A model generated the notes under the pieces. It searched no databases, had not been told where the DNA came from, and saw only the letters and a list, made by a program, of their open reading frames with translations. The position numbers were made by a program, and so were the translations under genes. A stretch of DNA of 64,000 nt, from NCBI GenBank assembly GCA_947626285.1, contig CANQRR010000009.1:1-64000 (forward strand), read 5' to 3'. This document shows, piece after piece, positions 18,236 to 27,300 of this stretch (position 1 is its first letter; each line of letters starts with the position of its first letter). Origin of the DNA: an uncultured Lachnospiraceae bacterium (GTDB lineage: Bacteria; Bacillota; Clostridia; Lachnospirales; Lachnospiraceae).

Positions 18236-19525
18236 ATGGAACAGATGTATGAGTCGCTGGGCGTCAGTCGTTCGGTGCTTGATTTCACAGAAGAAATATT
18301 GAAGAGTCTGGAGGAACGTTTCCGCAGGATCGATGAGACGGCGGAGTACAATCAGCTCAAGGTGATCAAAGCGATGCAGGAGGCCCGCGTGAGCGCGGAA
18401 TGCTTCCAGACGACGAGCGGTTACGGCTACAATGACTTGGGACGCGACACGCTAGAGCAGGTGTATGCTCTGACTTTTCATACGGAGGCGGCGCTTGTGC
18501 GGCCGCAGATTACCTGCGGGACGCATGCGCTCGCGGTGACCCTGTCCGGTAATCTAAGGCCGGGAGACGAGCTGCTGTCGATTTCCGGAAAACCGTATGA
18601 TACGCTGGAGGAAGTCATCGGAATCCGCCCGTCATGCGGATCACTTGCGGAATACGGGGTCAGCTATGCGCAGGTTGATCTTCTGGCAGACGGAAGTTTT
18701 GACTATGAGGGAATCCGCGCGGCGATCCGTCCGAACACAAGACTTGTGGAGATTCAGCGCTCCAAGGGCTATCAGACGAGACCGACGCTCTCTGTGGAGC
18801 AGATCGGCGAGGCGATTGCATTTGTGAAAAAGATCAATCCGGAGATCATCTGCATGGTGGACAACTGCTATGGGGAGTTTGTGGAGCGCATCGAGCCGAG
18901 CGATCTTGGCGCGGACATGGTGGTCGGCTCTCTGATCAAGAATCCAGGCGGCGGACTCGCGCCGATCGGCGGCTATATCGTGGGGACAGAAGAGTGCGTC
19001 GAGCGCTGCGCTTACCGATTGACCTCTCCGGGGCTGGGAAAAGAGGTCGGAGCTTCCCTCGGCGTGATGCAGTCGTTCTATCAGGGCTTGTTCCTTGCGC
19101 CAACCGTGACTGCCGCGGCCTTAAAGGGCGCGATCTTTGCCGCGAATGTCTATGAAAAGCTCGGCTTTCATGTGGTGCCGAACTCGACGGAGGAGCGCTA
19201 CGACATCATACAGGCGGTGGAATTCGGCTTCCCGGAAGGCGTGATCTCGTTCTGCGAGGGGATACAGGCAGCCGCGCCGGTAGACAGCTACGTGACGCCG
19301 GAGCCGTGGGCGATGCCCGGCTACGACAGTGATGTGATCATGGCGGCGGGCGCGTTCGTGCAGGGCTCATCGATCGAACTCTCGGCGGACGGACCGATCA
19401 AGCCGCCATATGCGGTCTATTTTCAGGGCGGCCTGACCTGGCCGCACGCGAAGCTAGGAATCTTGAAATCGCTGCAACGGTTGTATGAGCGCGGGTATGT
19501 GAAACTGCCGGATACATCAATGTAA
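18236..19525 (+). CDS. PLP-dependent methionine gamma-lyase family protein (YnbB-like)
   Basis: A 429-residue aminotransferase-fold protein of the group once called aluminium resistance proteins (B. subtilis YnbB). Family features are QTTSGYGYNDLGRD, RPQITCGTHALA, EIQRSKGYQTRPTL and MVDNCYGEFVE; the PLP lysine is probably in VGSLIKNPGGGLAPIGGY near residue 240. The physiological substrate is not established. It sits 103 bases after miaA, in the order seen in Bacillus. The spacer holds a small AGCAGA/TCTGCT hairpin without a T-tract. Confidence 0.9.
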   Translation: MEQMYESLGVSRSVLDFTEEILKSLEERFRRIDETAEYNQLKVIKAMQEARVSAECFQTTSGYGYNDLGRDTLEQVYALTFHTEAALVRPQITCGTHALAVTLSGNLRPGDELLSISGKPYDTLEEVIGIRPSCGSLAEYGVSYAQVDLLADGSFDYEGIRAAIRPNTRLVEIQRSKGYQTRPTLSVEQIGEAIAFVKKINPEIICMVDNCYGEFVERIEPSDLGADMVVGSLIKNPGGGLAPIGGYIVGTEECVERCAYRLTSPGLGKEVGASLGVMQSFYQGLFLAPTVTAAALKGAIFAANVYEKLGFHVVPNSTEERYDIIQAVEFGFPEGVISFCEGIQAAAPVDSYVTPEPWAMPGYDSDVIMAAGAFVQGSSIELSADGPIKPPYAVYFQGGLTWPHAKLGILKSLQRLYERGYVKLPDTSM

Positions 19526-19546
19526 AATCGTAAGATGTATTTCGTG
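19512..19546 (+). terminator. Possible weak terminator after the YnbB-like gene
   Basis: ATACATC (19512-19518) pairs with GATGTAT (19534-19540); the left arm lies in the last codons and only TTTCGTGT follows. Weak support. Confidence 0.3.
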
Positions 19547-19678
19547 TGGCATAGTAAAGAAATGTGTCAGCTAAAAGAGTTATCTGCTATGATTACGTAG
19601 ATATTTGCGTACGAATATGATATAGTATCACTGATATCGGACAAATAATTGAAGAATCGAAACAGAGGTGATGATGCC

Positions 19679-19978
19679 ATGAAAAAGGCTTATTCCTTAG
19701 ACACGATCAAAAAGAACAGCATACCGATTGCCAAAGAATATGGCGTAGCCAAGCTCTACGTTTTCGGTTCATATGCACGCGGAGAAGCAACAGAATCCAG
19801 CGATATAGACCTTCTGATTGATAAAGGCAGTATGAGGAATCTTTTGCAATATTTCGGCTTTGTCGCAGTGTTGGAGGATGTTTTTAAAGTACATGTAGAT
19901 GTAGTTACAACAACGAGTAGTGATCGAGATTTTTTGAATAGAATCAAAAAGGAGGCCATACTTATTTATGGCATGTAA
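19679..19978 (+). CDS. Minimal nucleotidyltransferase (MNT/MntA type)
   Basis: A 99-residue protein of the minimal nucleotidyltransferase family. The active-site motif GSYARGEATESSDIDLLID at residues 30-48 supplies two metal-binding aspartates (D42, D44), and a third is likely in HVDVVTT (D74). Characterised relatives are antitoxins that AMPylate a HEPN-domain RNase partner. No HEPN gene is present: upstream is the YnbB-like gene and downstream a flavoprotein gene whose start overlaps by 11 bases. ATG 19679 follows AGAGGTGA. It may be a lone antitoxin, or the enzyme may have another target. The local sequence is more AT-rich than its neighbours. Confidence 0.88.
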   Translation: MKKAYSLDTIKKNSIPIAKEYGVAKLYVFGSYARGEATESSDIDLLIDKGSMRNLLQYFGFVAVLEDVFKVHVDVVTTTSSDRDFLNRIKKEAILIYGM

Positions 19979-21353
19979 GATATTGATAGCCGGGGCGGGT
20001 GCGTCCGGGTTGGTAGCAGCGATCGCGGCGGCAAGATCAGGCGCAGAAGTGACGGTATTGGATGCGATGGACCGTCCGGGACGTAAGCTTCTGCTGACCG
20101 GGAATGGCAGATGCAATCTCACGAATATGGATTCAGACCTCCCTACGCGGTACTATGGGAGCGGGAAGAAAATGGCGCAGTCTGTGACGGAGCGCTTCGG
20201 GGCGGAGCAGACGCGCCGTTTTTTTGAAGAGCTGGGACTTCTGACGATTGAGAAGAACGGATACGTCTATCCGTACAATATGCAGTCCTCCGCAGTGCTT
20301 GACGTGCTTTTGGCAGAACTGCGCAGGTTGAAGGTAAAGCTAAAATTCAATGAGAAGATAGAAACAGTAAAGATGACAGGTGATTGTTGGAGTGTAAAAA
20401 CTTCCTCCTGGTCTTATCAGGCAGATGCTATAGTTCTCGCCTGCGGTTCGCGCTGCCTGCCGAAGACCGGTTCGGACGGAAGCGGCTATCGCCTCGCCGC
20501 GCAGCTCGGATATACGATCATAACACCTCGTCCGGCGCTTGCCGCATTGAATTGCTCCGGAGATTTCTTTGCATCGCTCGCCGGTGTGCGCTGCCGCGCA
20601 AGAGTGACGCTCCTTGCAGACGGACGACCAGTGAAAGAAGAAACTGGTGAGCTTCAGTGGACGAAGTACGGTGTATCCGGAATCGTAGTGTTTCAGCTTT
20701 CGCGCTTTGTGTCCGCAGAAGATCTGAGACGATTTGATTCTGCGTGCGTTAGACAGGCAGGGCAATCAGCCAGACAAATAGGTGTTCAATATACCTTGTC
20801 AATTGATCTGCTGCCGGAATTTGAACATTCTTATCTGGCGGATTTGCTGTATGCGCGTGCAAATGGACTGTCATGTGAAACCGCGGCGGTACTCCTGAAA
20901 GGAATGCTGCATGAAAAGCTGATTCCGGTCGTGCTTGCAGAAGCGGGGATCAAGAAATCGCAGACATGCAAAGAACTGATTGAGCAAAACTGCAATGGAG
21001 CATCTGCGAGGGTCAAGAAATCACGGACTTGCACAGAGTTAGTTGATGGAACAGAGAACGAAAAATCAAAGATTTGTGAGAAGCAGGATGTCGGAGCGAT
21101 CGACAGACTGGTTTCGTGTATGAAAGCTTTCACGATTCCGGTGACCGGAGTGCGCTCCTTCGATGAATGTCAGGTGTGCAGCGGCGGCGTGGACTGCAGG
21201 GAGATTGATGCAGAGACATTAGAATCGAAACTGCACCGGAATCTCTATTTTGCCGGAGAACTGCTCGATGTGGACGGCCCGTGCGGAGGCTACAATCTGC
21301 AGTGGGCGTGGGCAAGCGGATTTATCGCAGGACAGACGGCAGCACGGTCATAG
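19968..21353 (+). CDS. YhiN/HI0933-family flavoprotein (BaiN-like)
   Basis: A 461-residue NAD(P)/FAD-dependent oxidoreductase. The FAD-binding GxGxSG-type loop is at residues 8-13 (AGAGASG), followed by DRPGRKLLLTGNGRCNLTN, the family signature, and it ends with YFAGELLDVDGPCGGYNLQW. Relatives are soluble flavoproteins of poorly known function; one, BaiN, acts on bile acids. Around residues 325-372 there is an extra lysine- and cysteine-rich insert made of imperfect repeats (IKKSQTC, VKKSRTC, EKSKIC). The gene starts inside the preceding nucleotidyltransferase gene, so translation is probably coupled. Confidence 0.9.
   Translation: MACKILIAGAGASGLVAAIAAARSGAEVTVLDAMDRPGRKLLLTGNGRCNLTNMDSDLPTRYYGSGKKMAQSVTERFGAEQTRRFFEELGLLTIEKNGYVYPYNMQSSAVLDVLLAELRRLKVKLKFNEKIETVKMTGDCWSVKTSSWSYQADAIVLACGSRCLPKTGSDGSGYRLAAQLGYTIITPRPALAALNCSGDFFASLAGVRCRARVTLLADGRPVKEETGELQWTKYGVSGIVVFQLSRFVSAEDLRRFDSACVRQAGQSARQIGVQYTLSIDLLPEFEHSYLADLLYARANGLSCETAAVLLKGMLHEKLIPVVLAEAGIKKSQTCKELIEQNCNGASARVKKSRTCTELVDGTENEKSKICEKQDVGAIDRLVSCMKAFTIPVTGVRSFDECQVCSGGVDCREIDAETLESKLHRNLYFAGELLDVDGPCGGYNLQWAWASGFIAGQTAARS
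20950..21090 (+). repeat. Imperfect internal repeats in the YhiN-family gene
   Basis: TCAAGAAATC occurs at 20950 and 21013, 63 bases apart and in frame, each followed by a CAGACATGCA/CGGACTTGCA-like stretch; a third, weaker copy begins near 21060. They encode the K-K-S-x-T-C-x-E-L insert. Confidence 0.6.
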
Positions 21354-21370
21354 AATGAACAGGAGGGGCT

Positions 21371-21451
21371 ATGATAAAAGGAATCCATCATATTTCTATG
21401 AAATGCGGGAGCGAAGAAGATTTTGTTGAGCCGAAAGTAGAGAAAACGTAG
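21371..21451 (+). pseudogene. Remnant of a glyoxalase/VOC-family gene (5' end)
   Basis: AGGAGGGG is followed by an ATG and 26 codons ending in TAG. The first 15 residues (MIKGIHHISMKCGSE) read like the first beta strand of vicinal-oxygen-chelate (glyoxalase-like) proteins, including the metal-ligand-type HH. The rest of the roughly 120-residue domain is missing. Probably the start of a gene whose body was deleted; the acetyltransferase gene begins 16 bases later. Confidence 0.5.
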
Positions 21452-21467
21452 TTTGGAGGAAAAACGA

Positions 21468-22001
21468 GTGGAAATAAGGACGTTTGAATTTTCATATTTG
21501 CAATGGACAAAGGACGCGTTGAAAAGTGCATTTTACCATGAAAACAGCAATGACATTTTCAATGAATGGGAGTTTGCGGAAATTTTGCTGAAATCGGACG
21601 GCTATTTGCCTGAGTTATGCGTAATCGCATTAGATGAAGAAAATGTAGTTGGTTACAATGCATTGACGAAAGCAAAAATAGGAGATTCTCCGGGGCTGGC
21701 TTTAGGCCCGCTGGGAGTACGAAAAGAATATCAGAATAGAGGAATAGGTTCTGCGCTTGTGAAAGAGTGCATGAAGCAGGCTGAAAAGTCTGGATTCTCC
21801 TGGATTGCTTTACTGGGTGGAAACTATTATTCACGGTTTGGATTTGAAAGTGGAAAATACTATGGAATTACCGTATCAGAGAATGAATTTGACAATGAAC
21901 ATTTGCAGATTCTTTTTTTGGACAAATCTATAAAAGGCAAGGTTTCCGGGAGACTTGTATACTGCGATGCGTTTTACGATGCTGATGGAAATCTGCTATG
22001 A
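21468..22001 (+). CDS. GNAT-family N-acetyltransferase
   Basis: A 177-residue acetyltransferase. The acetyl-CoA pyrophosphate loop is QNRGIGSALV, preceded by the beta-4 segment LALGPLGVRKEYQ, and followed by WIALLGGNYYSRFGFE, the pattern of the YhbS/predicted acetyltransferase group. Substrate unknown. The GTG at 21468 is preferred because GGAGG lies 8 bases before it. Base composition is clearly more AT-rich than the core genes, suggesting recent acquisition together with the next gene. Confidence 0.87.
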   Translation: MEIRTFEFSYLQWTKDALKSAFYHENSNDIFNEWEFAEILLKSDGYLPELCVIALDEENVVGYNALTKAKIGDSPGLALGPLGVRKEYQNRGIGSALVKECMKQAEKSGFSWIALLGGNYYSRFGFESGKYYGITVSENEFDNEHLQILFLDKSIKGKVSGRLVYCDAFYDADGNLL

Positions 22002-22085
22002 ATTATTTTTGCTCTTTGATCGGTCGATTGAATTTTACAGGAAGAAATAGACTTGCTATGTAAATTGAAACTTGGAGTGATAATA

Positions 22086-22610
22086 ATGATAATTGAAACA
22101 GAAAGACTGCTATTAAGGGAATATACCTTTGAAGATTTTAATTCTTTATATGAAATTCTTTCTGATCAGGAAACTATGGAGCATTATCCCAAGCCTTTTG
22201 ATGAAAAGGAAGTCAGAGGATGGATTCAATGGAATATTGAGAATTATGCCAAATATGGATTCGGACTTTGGGCTATAGTGCTAAAGGAAACGGACGAGAT
22301 GATAGGCGATTGTGGAATTACGATTCAAGATATTGATGGGGATTTACTTCCGGAAATAGGATATCATATTCATAAAAAATATTGGAGAAAAGGCTTTGGA
22401 AGTGAAGCTGCAAGAGCAGTTAGGGATTGGGTTTTTGAGAATACAGGATATAATCGCTTGTATTCATATATGAAATATACAAATATAGGATCATATTCTA
22501 CCGCAATTGCGAATGGCATGAGAAAAGTCAAAGAATATCCTGACGAAAAGAATATTGTTTCATATGTTTATGCTATAACGCGGGATGAATGGGAAGCATT
22601 AAAAAGATGA
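22086..22610 (+). CDS. RimJ/RimL-type GNAT acetyltransferase
   Basis: A 174-residue acetyltransferase beginning with the classical IIETERLLLREYTFEDF motif of the RimJ/RimL group and containing GYHIHKKYWRKGFGSEAARA (acetyl-CoA loop). It may modify the N-terminus of a protein or a small amine; substrate unknown. ATG 22086 follows TTGGAGTGA. It is among the most AT-rich genes of the window, like the preceding acetyltransferase, consistent with horizontal transfer. The gene ends next to a long hairpin. Confidence 0.88.
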   Translation: MIIETERLLLREYTFEDFNSLYEILSDQETMEHYPKPFDEKEVRGWIQWNIENYAKYGFGLWAIVLKETDEMIGDCGITIQDIDGDLLPEIGYHIHKKYWRKGFGSEAARAVRDWVFENTGYNRLYSYMKYTNIGSYSTAIANGMRKVKEYPDEKNIVSYVYAITRDEWEALKR

Positions 22611-22619
22611 ATTTTCAAT

Positions 22620-22688
22620 GGGTGTGCATTTTCGGATTTCCCTCATAATTTCGCCAGAAATTTGGGACAAACTCCAAAATGCACGCCC
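22620..22688. repeat. Long imperfect palindrome between convergent genes
   Basis: GGGTGTGCATTTT (22620-22632) pairs over 13 bp, with one G-T wobble, with AAAATGCACGCCC (22676-22688). Inside are GGA/TCC and AATTTC/GAAATT around a GCCA loop. No T-tract follows on either strand, so it is not a classical terminator, though its position between a plus-strand and a minus-strand gene would suit one. Confidence 0.6.
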
Positions 22689-22712
22689 GAAATATGTGTT
22701 GAAGAATTGTTT

Positions 22713-23372
22713 CTATTCGTTCAGCGCTTTGAACGCACGCACTACCGCGGCTTTGTCCTTAGCACCGAAAATCGCGCTCCCGGCAACGAGCAAGTTCGCG
22801 CCTGCCTCAACGCAGAGCGGGGCAGTGGTGTCGACTTTGATCCCACCGTCTACGGAGAGATAGGGTGAGATTCCCAAACGGTCACACTCCGCGCGAATCG
22901 CGCGCAGCTTGTCCAGACTTTCGCTGCGGAAGGCCTGTCCGCCGTGACCGGGCGTGACGCCCATGACGAGGACAAGCGCCAGATCCTTCAGGAACGGGAA
23001 GACCGCTTCCGCTGGTGTGGTCGGGTTGATCACGAGCCCGGCACTACAGCCGTACGCCTTGATCGAGGCGATCGTGGCGGTGATGCTGTTGGCAGCCTCC
23101 GCGTGGAACGAGATGCAATCCGCCCCGGCGTCAACGAAGTTCTTGACATACGGCAGCGGATGCGTGATCATCAGATGTACGTCAAAATAGGCTTCCGGCA
23201 GCGCGTTGCGAAGTCCTTTGAGCACAGGCAGGCCGAAACTTAGGTTGTCCACGAAATGTCCATCCATGACGTCGAAGTGGATCATGTCCGCCCCGGCGTC
23301 CAGCACCTCGCGACAGTCCGCCCCAAGTCTCGCAAAGTCAGCTGATAATACAGAAGCGCTCAGTTTAATCAT
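22713..23372 (-). CDS. rpe: Ribulose-phosphate 3-epimerase
   Basis: Interconverts D-ribulose 5-phosphate and D-xylulose 5-phosphate in the pentose phosphate pathway. The 219-residue TIM barrel shows LSASVLSADFARLG, the metal ligands in DMIHFDVMDGHFVDN and VHLMITHP, MGVTPGHGGQAF with the family's PG-GGQ loop, and LSVDGGI near the C-terminus. It lies 79 bases downstream of araD on the same strand; the two enzymes act on neighbouring pentose phosphates, so a joint transcript from the araD promoter is likely. Confidence 0.97.
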   Translation of the reverse strand: MIKLSASVLSADFARLGADCREVLDAGADMIHFDVMDGHFVDNLSFGLPVLKGLRNALPEAYFDVHLMITHPLPYVKNFVDAGADCISFHAEAANSITATIASIKAYGCSAGLVINPTTPAEAVFPFLKDLALVLVMGVTPGHGGQAFRSESLDKLRAIRAECDRLGISPYLSVDGGIKVDTTAPLCVEAGANLLVAGSAIFGAKDKAAVVRAFKALNE

Positions 23373-23451
23373 TATGTAAACTCCTTATTCTTTCGATTCA
23401 AGTCGATAAATCTATTCTGCTTAGTTGGTCTACTTTCATTGACGGTTTATG

Positions 23452-24153
23452 TCAGTGTTTTCCCTGCCCGTAGTAAGCATTCGGTCCGTGTTTGCGCATG
23501 AAGTGCTTGTTCTGGATGTTGGTAGGGGCAGAGGCTACCTTCGGATTGATCTGCTCGGTGAACATGGCCATCTTTGCGACTTCTTCCAGAACAACGGAGT
23601 GGTAGACCGCCTGCGCGGCGTCCTTACCCCAGGTGAACGGGCCGTGATTGCGGCAGATGACAGCCGGTACGTAAGCTGGATTGATATCGCGGCCGCGGAA
23701 GGTCTCGACGATCACATGACCGGTATTCGTCTCGTAATCCTCCTCGATCTCCTCAGTCGTGAGGTTTCGCGCGCAAGGGATCGGGCCGTAGAAATAGTCT
23801 GCGTGCGTCGTGCCGTAAGCCGGGATATCGCGTCCCGCCTGCGCCCAGGACACCGCGTAGGTGCTGTGCGTGTGCACGATGCCGCCAATCTCCGGGAATT
23901 CATTGTAAAGGACGAGATGCGTCTTCGTGTCAGAAGACGGGTTCATGTCGCCCTCAACTTTATTTCCTTTCAGGTCCATGACGACCAGATCTTCCGGCTT
24001 GAGCTCCTCGTACTCGACGCCCGACGGCTTGATGACGAACAGCCCTTTCTCGCGGTCGATCCCGCTTACGTTGCCCCAAGTGTAGGTGACAAGGCCTCTG
24101 CGCGGCAACTCCATGTTCGCTTCATATACTTTCTGCTTCAGTTCTTCTAACAT
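23452..24153 (-). CDS. araD: L-ribulose-5-phosphate 4-epimerase
   Basis: Class II aldolase-fold zinc enzyme converting L-ribulose 5-phosphate to D-xylulose 5-phosphate. The 233-residue protein has the family pattern [35 protein letters not shown] and the zinc ligands in IVHTHSTYA and the C-terminal [10 protein letters not shown] region. The full arabinose pathway (araA, araB) is not in the window. It is followed by rpe, which acts on its product. A good promoter precedes it. Confidence 0.95.
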   Translation of the reverse strand: MLEELKQKVYEANMELPRRGLVTYTWGNVSGIDREKGLFVIKPSGVEYEELKPEDLVVMDLKGNKVEGDMNPSSDTKTHLVLYNEFPEIGGIVHTHSTYAVSWAQAGRDIPAYGTTHADYFYGPIPCARNLTTEEIEEDYETNTGHVIVETFRGRDINPAYVPAVICRNHGPFTWGKDAAQAVYHSVVLEEVAKMAMFTEQINPKVASAPTNIQNKHFMRKHGPNAYYGQGKH

Positions 24154-24203
24154 ATGATTTCCACCTTTCTATAGTTTCTTTCGATAAGATTTTTCTTTCC
24201 AAC

Positions 24204-24232
24204 AGTATATCATACAGCCTTAAATACATCAA
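24204..24232 (-). promoter_or_regulatory. Promoter of araD-rpe
   Basis: Minus strand TTGATG (24227-24232), 17-bp spacer, TATACT (24204-24209). Confidence 0.65.
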
Positions 24233-24259
24233 TAAATGATATGAGAAATATTGAAAATA

Positions 24260-24288
24260 TTGAAATAGGATTTGGCTTTTGCTATACT
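24260..24288 (+). promoter_or_regulatory. Promoter of the FtsX-type exporter genes
   Basis: TTGAAA (24260-24265), 17-bp spacer, TATACT (24283-24288) with TTTTGC before the -10, nearly identical in layout to the mutL promoter. Confidence 0.75.
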
Positions 24289-24316
24289 GAATGAAAATAT
24301 TGGAGAGAAGAATGAA

Positions 24317-27300
24317 ATGAGAAGATCGGTTGCCCTAAAAACGCTCCTGCGTTCTCCTGTGAGAACTCTGTTGACGCTGTCTCTGCTTGCGATGGCGTCA
24401 TTTGTGTTGCTTTCCCGTGTCACAGATTACACGCTGATGCGCAGGGAGACGGAACAAGCTGAGAGTTTTTATCACGGAGTTGCCGCGCTGGATATCACCA
24501 CGCCCACGGTATCCTATCAGGAGGACGGTACGCTGTATCAGTTTTCTCCGGACGACAAGCCGTGGCCGACAGCGGATGAGTTGAAGGCGTTTGCCTCGCT
24601 GCCTGGGGTGACAATGGCGGATACAAGGTATATGACGGCCGGACTGATCGAAGATTACAAGCGGCTGGTGAAGGATGGAGAGACGGCTTACGGGACAGGG
24701 CAGTTTGTGCTGGAGGGCGACTATGCCGGCTATGAGGAGACTCCTGGTTCCGGGGATTTTATCCATCTGCTGCTGGAGAACGTCAGGCTGCTTGCGGGCG
24801 ACGTTGTACTTGATCCCGAAAAGCCTCTTGAAATCGAGACGAGAAAACTGACGGAAGAAGAATATGAAGAATTACGGGCATCCGATTACTATTACGGCGA
24901 ATTGCCCTTGTCCTTTTTTGAGGAGTCAAAGAAGGGAAGCCGCTGCCTTGTCACGGGAAATTACGACAGGACGAGCGGGCGGGAGCTGAGGCTTAACGTG
25001 ATGGATGCGGACGCCAAAGCTTTCTGCGTCCTGGACAGTCTTGGAGAGGATTACCTTGAAAGCCCGGACTTTGCCTACCAGAAAGGACTGATTCGGGCGA
25101 TTCGGCAGGATTCCCGTACCTTTGATATCGTCTATACTTCCGACATGCGTTCCATACCGCGTTTCAATGAGCGCAGCATGGTCATCGCCGAGGGGAAGCC
25201 TCTGACCGCCGGGGACGAGGATGCCTGCGTGGTGAGCGAACTTTTCCTGGAGACCTATGGGCTGTCCGTCGGGGACAGGATCACAGTGCAGCTGGGGGAT
25301 AAGCTGACACCGCAAAATTCCATGGCAGGAGCGATGGCGCTCGGAGCCGGGAAACGTCTGGCGGACTTTGTATCTACGAAGGAGTTGGAGATTGCGGGCG
25401 CTTATCGGATGACGGATGATGTGCAGACGCGCATAGCGGAGTCGGAATGGGCGTACACGGAAAACACTGTTTTTGTACCGGCTTCGCTTTTGCCTGTGGC
25501 AGTGCCGGACGACTATGAGGGTAGTGCGGGCGAGTTCAGCGTGTTTGTAGAAAAGGCACAGGATATCGAAGCCTTCAAGGGAGCCGCAGAACCTCTGGCT
25601 GCCGAGATGGGGCTCGGGCTGCGCTTTTCGGATGGCGGTTGGATGCGGGTAAAAGACAGCTTCGAAAATGGTGAGCGCACCTCGCTTTTCACCGTCGTTT
25701 TCTATGTGTTTGGCGCGATGCTGGCGCAGTTCCTCGCAGTTTACCTGTATGTTGGAGGAGAGAAGAAATCATATGCCATCATGCGGACGCTCGGCGTCCC
25801 GGCGAGGAAGGCGGCGACTGCGATCGTGCTGCCGTTTGGGGTTTTGCTCGCAGTGGCGATTCCTGCAAGCAGTGCTGTCGGGATCTTGTACACGTCCCGG
25901 ACGGCGGCCGCGGCATTGAGCGGGCTGTCGGAGGGCATGCCGGAGGACTATGTTCTCAATGCGGCATTGTCGCTTAAAGTCATCGTGGTATGTCTGTTGG
26001 CAGAGGCTGCCTACGTCATAGGTATCAGCTTTGCCGTTTTGGGGAAAATGCGGAAGATTCCTCCGCTTGAACTGCTGCAGGTGGGCTCTCAGACAGGAGC
26101 CACAAAAAGGGAGACCTCTGTTCGTCGGGAGGAGACTCCTCCTCCGGCTGATTTTGCGGTCTCAAAGCTTTTGGAAGCGGACGAAGCGCCTGTTTCCGGG
26201 GGATATTCCGCTTTTTGCCAGGTGACGACCTATGCGTTTCGCCAGATCAGGCGCAATATCGGGAAGACTTTGCTTTCGCTTCTCCTCGCGGTGGTGCTTT
26301 TCGCCGGAACGGGCGTTTTTATACTGGCGATGCATACCTATCAGGACGCCTTTTATGAAACGGATGTAACGGTGCGCGTCACGGGTTTTTCCTCCGATTC
26401 GATTAAGGTATTGTCCGAATCTGATCTGGCAAAGGGACTGTACTATTACGGGAAACTCAGTGTTCGCGCGGGCAGTGCGGGAACCAGAAATCAGATGACG
26501 CTCACGAACGACCTGGAACGCTATCTGGAAGGCGCGCACAGGATCACTTACGCCGATGGGTATGACGCTTCCGTCTTTGAAAGCGACGAAGCCGTATGCC
26601 TGTTGGGGCAAACCGCAGCCGCGATGTTGAATGTTCAAGCCGGGGATGAGATCAGCTTTTTGACCGATGACCTGTATTCCTTTCTGCAGCAATTGTATGA
26701 GGAGGAATCTGCGTTTACGGAGGCGGTAGCCCGCGCGGGCATGCCGTATCGGGTGGCTGGCATCGTGGAATCGGCGGATGAAGATGTAAATACCGGAATC
26801 TTTACTTCGGCGAACCGCGCGGCAGAGACTTTATACGGGCAGCCCTTTCCGATCGGATATTGCGAATGCATCCTCACGGACAATGGAAGAATCCATGAGC
26901 TGAACGTCCTGCTGGATGAGCAAAAGAATCAGCAGCTGCAATACGCCCCGACGGCATCCTTCTATGTGGATACGGTGGCGCTTGAAAACATTCGCAGGAT
27001 TCGTGACCTTCTGCAATCCTTGTTCCCTGTCGTCGTGGCTGCCACGGTTCTGCTTGCGCTGATCGGTTCCGCTCTGGTGATCACGCAGTCGGCGACGGAA
27101 GCCGCATGTATGCGAATCCTTGGAACCGGAAGAAAGCGCGCCCGCTGTATGCTGGTATCGGGGCATCTTGCGCTGTGCCTGATCGGGATGATTTTTGTGG
27201 CAGGACTGCTTTTGCTTGGCGCGCCCGCACTGTTTGCGGGAAGTGTTCGGACGTTTGCCGTCTGTTGGACCTTATATCTGGCAAGCTTTGTCTGCGGCGC

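Noticed and set aside
22618..22863. Short plus-strand frame running into the rpe region
   Set aside because: It starts in the palindrome, lacks a ribosome site and continues as antisense of rpe.
23449..24150. A 233-codon plus-strand frame covering all of araD
   Set aside because: Same length as araD in antisense phase; the minus-strand product has complete AraD motifs, the plus-strand one has none.
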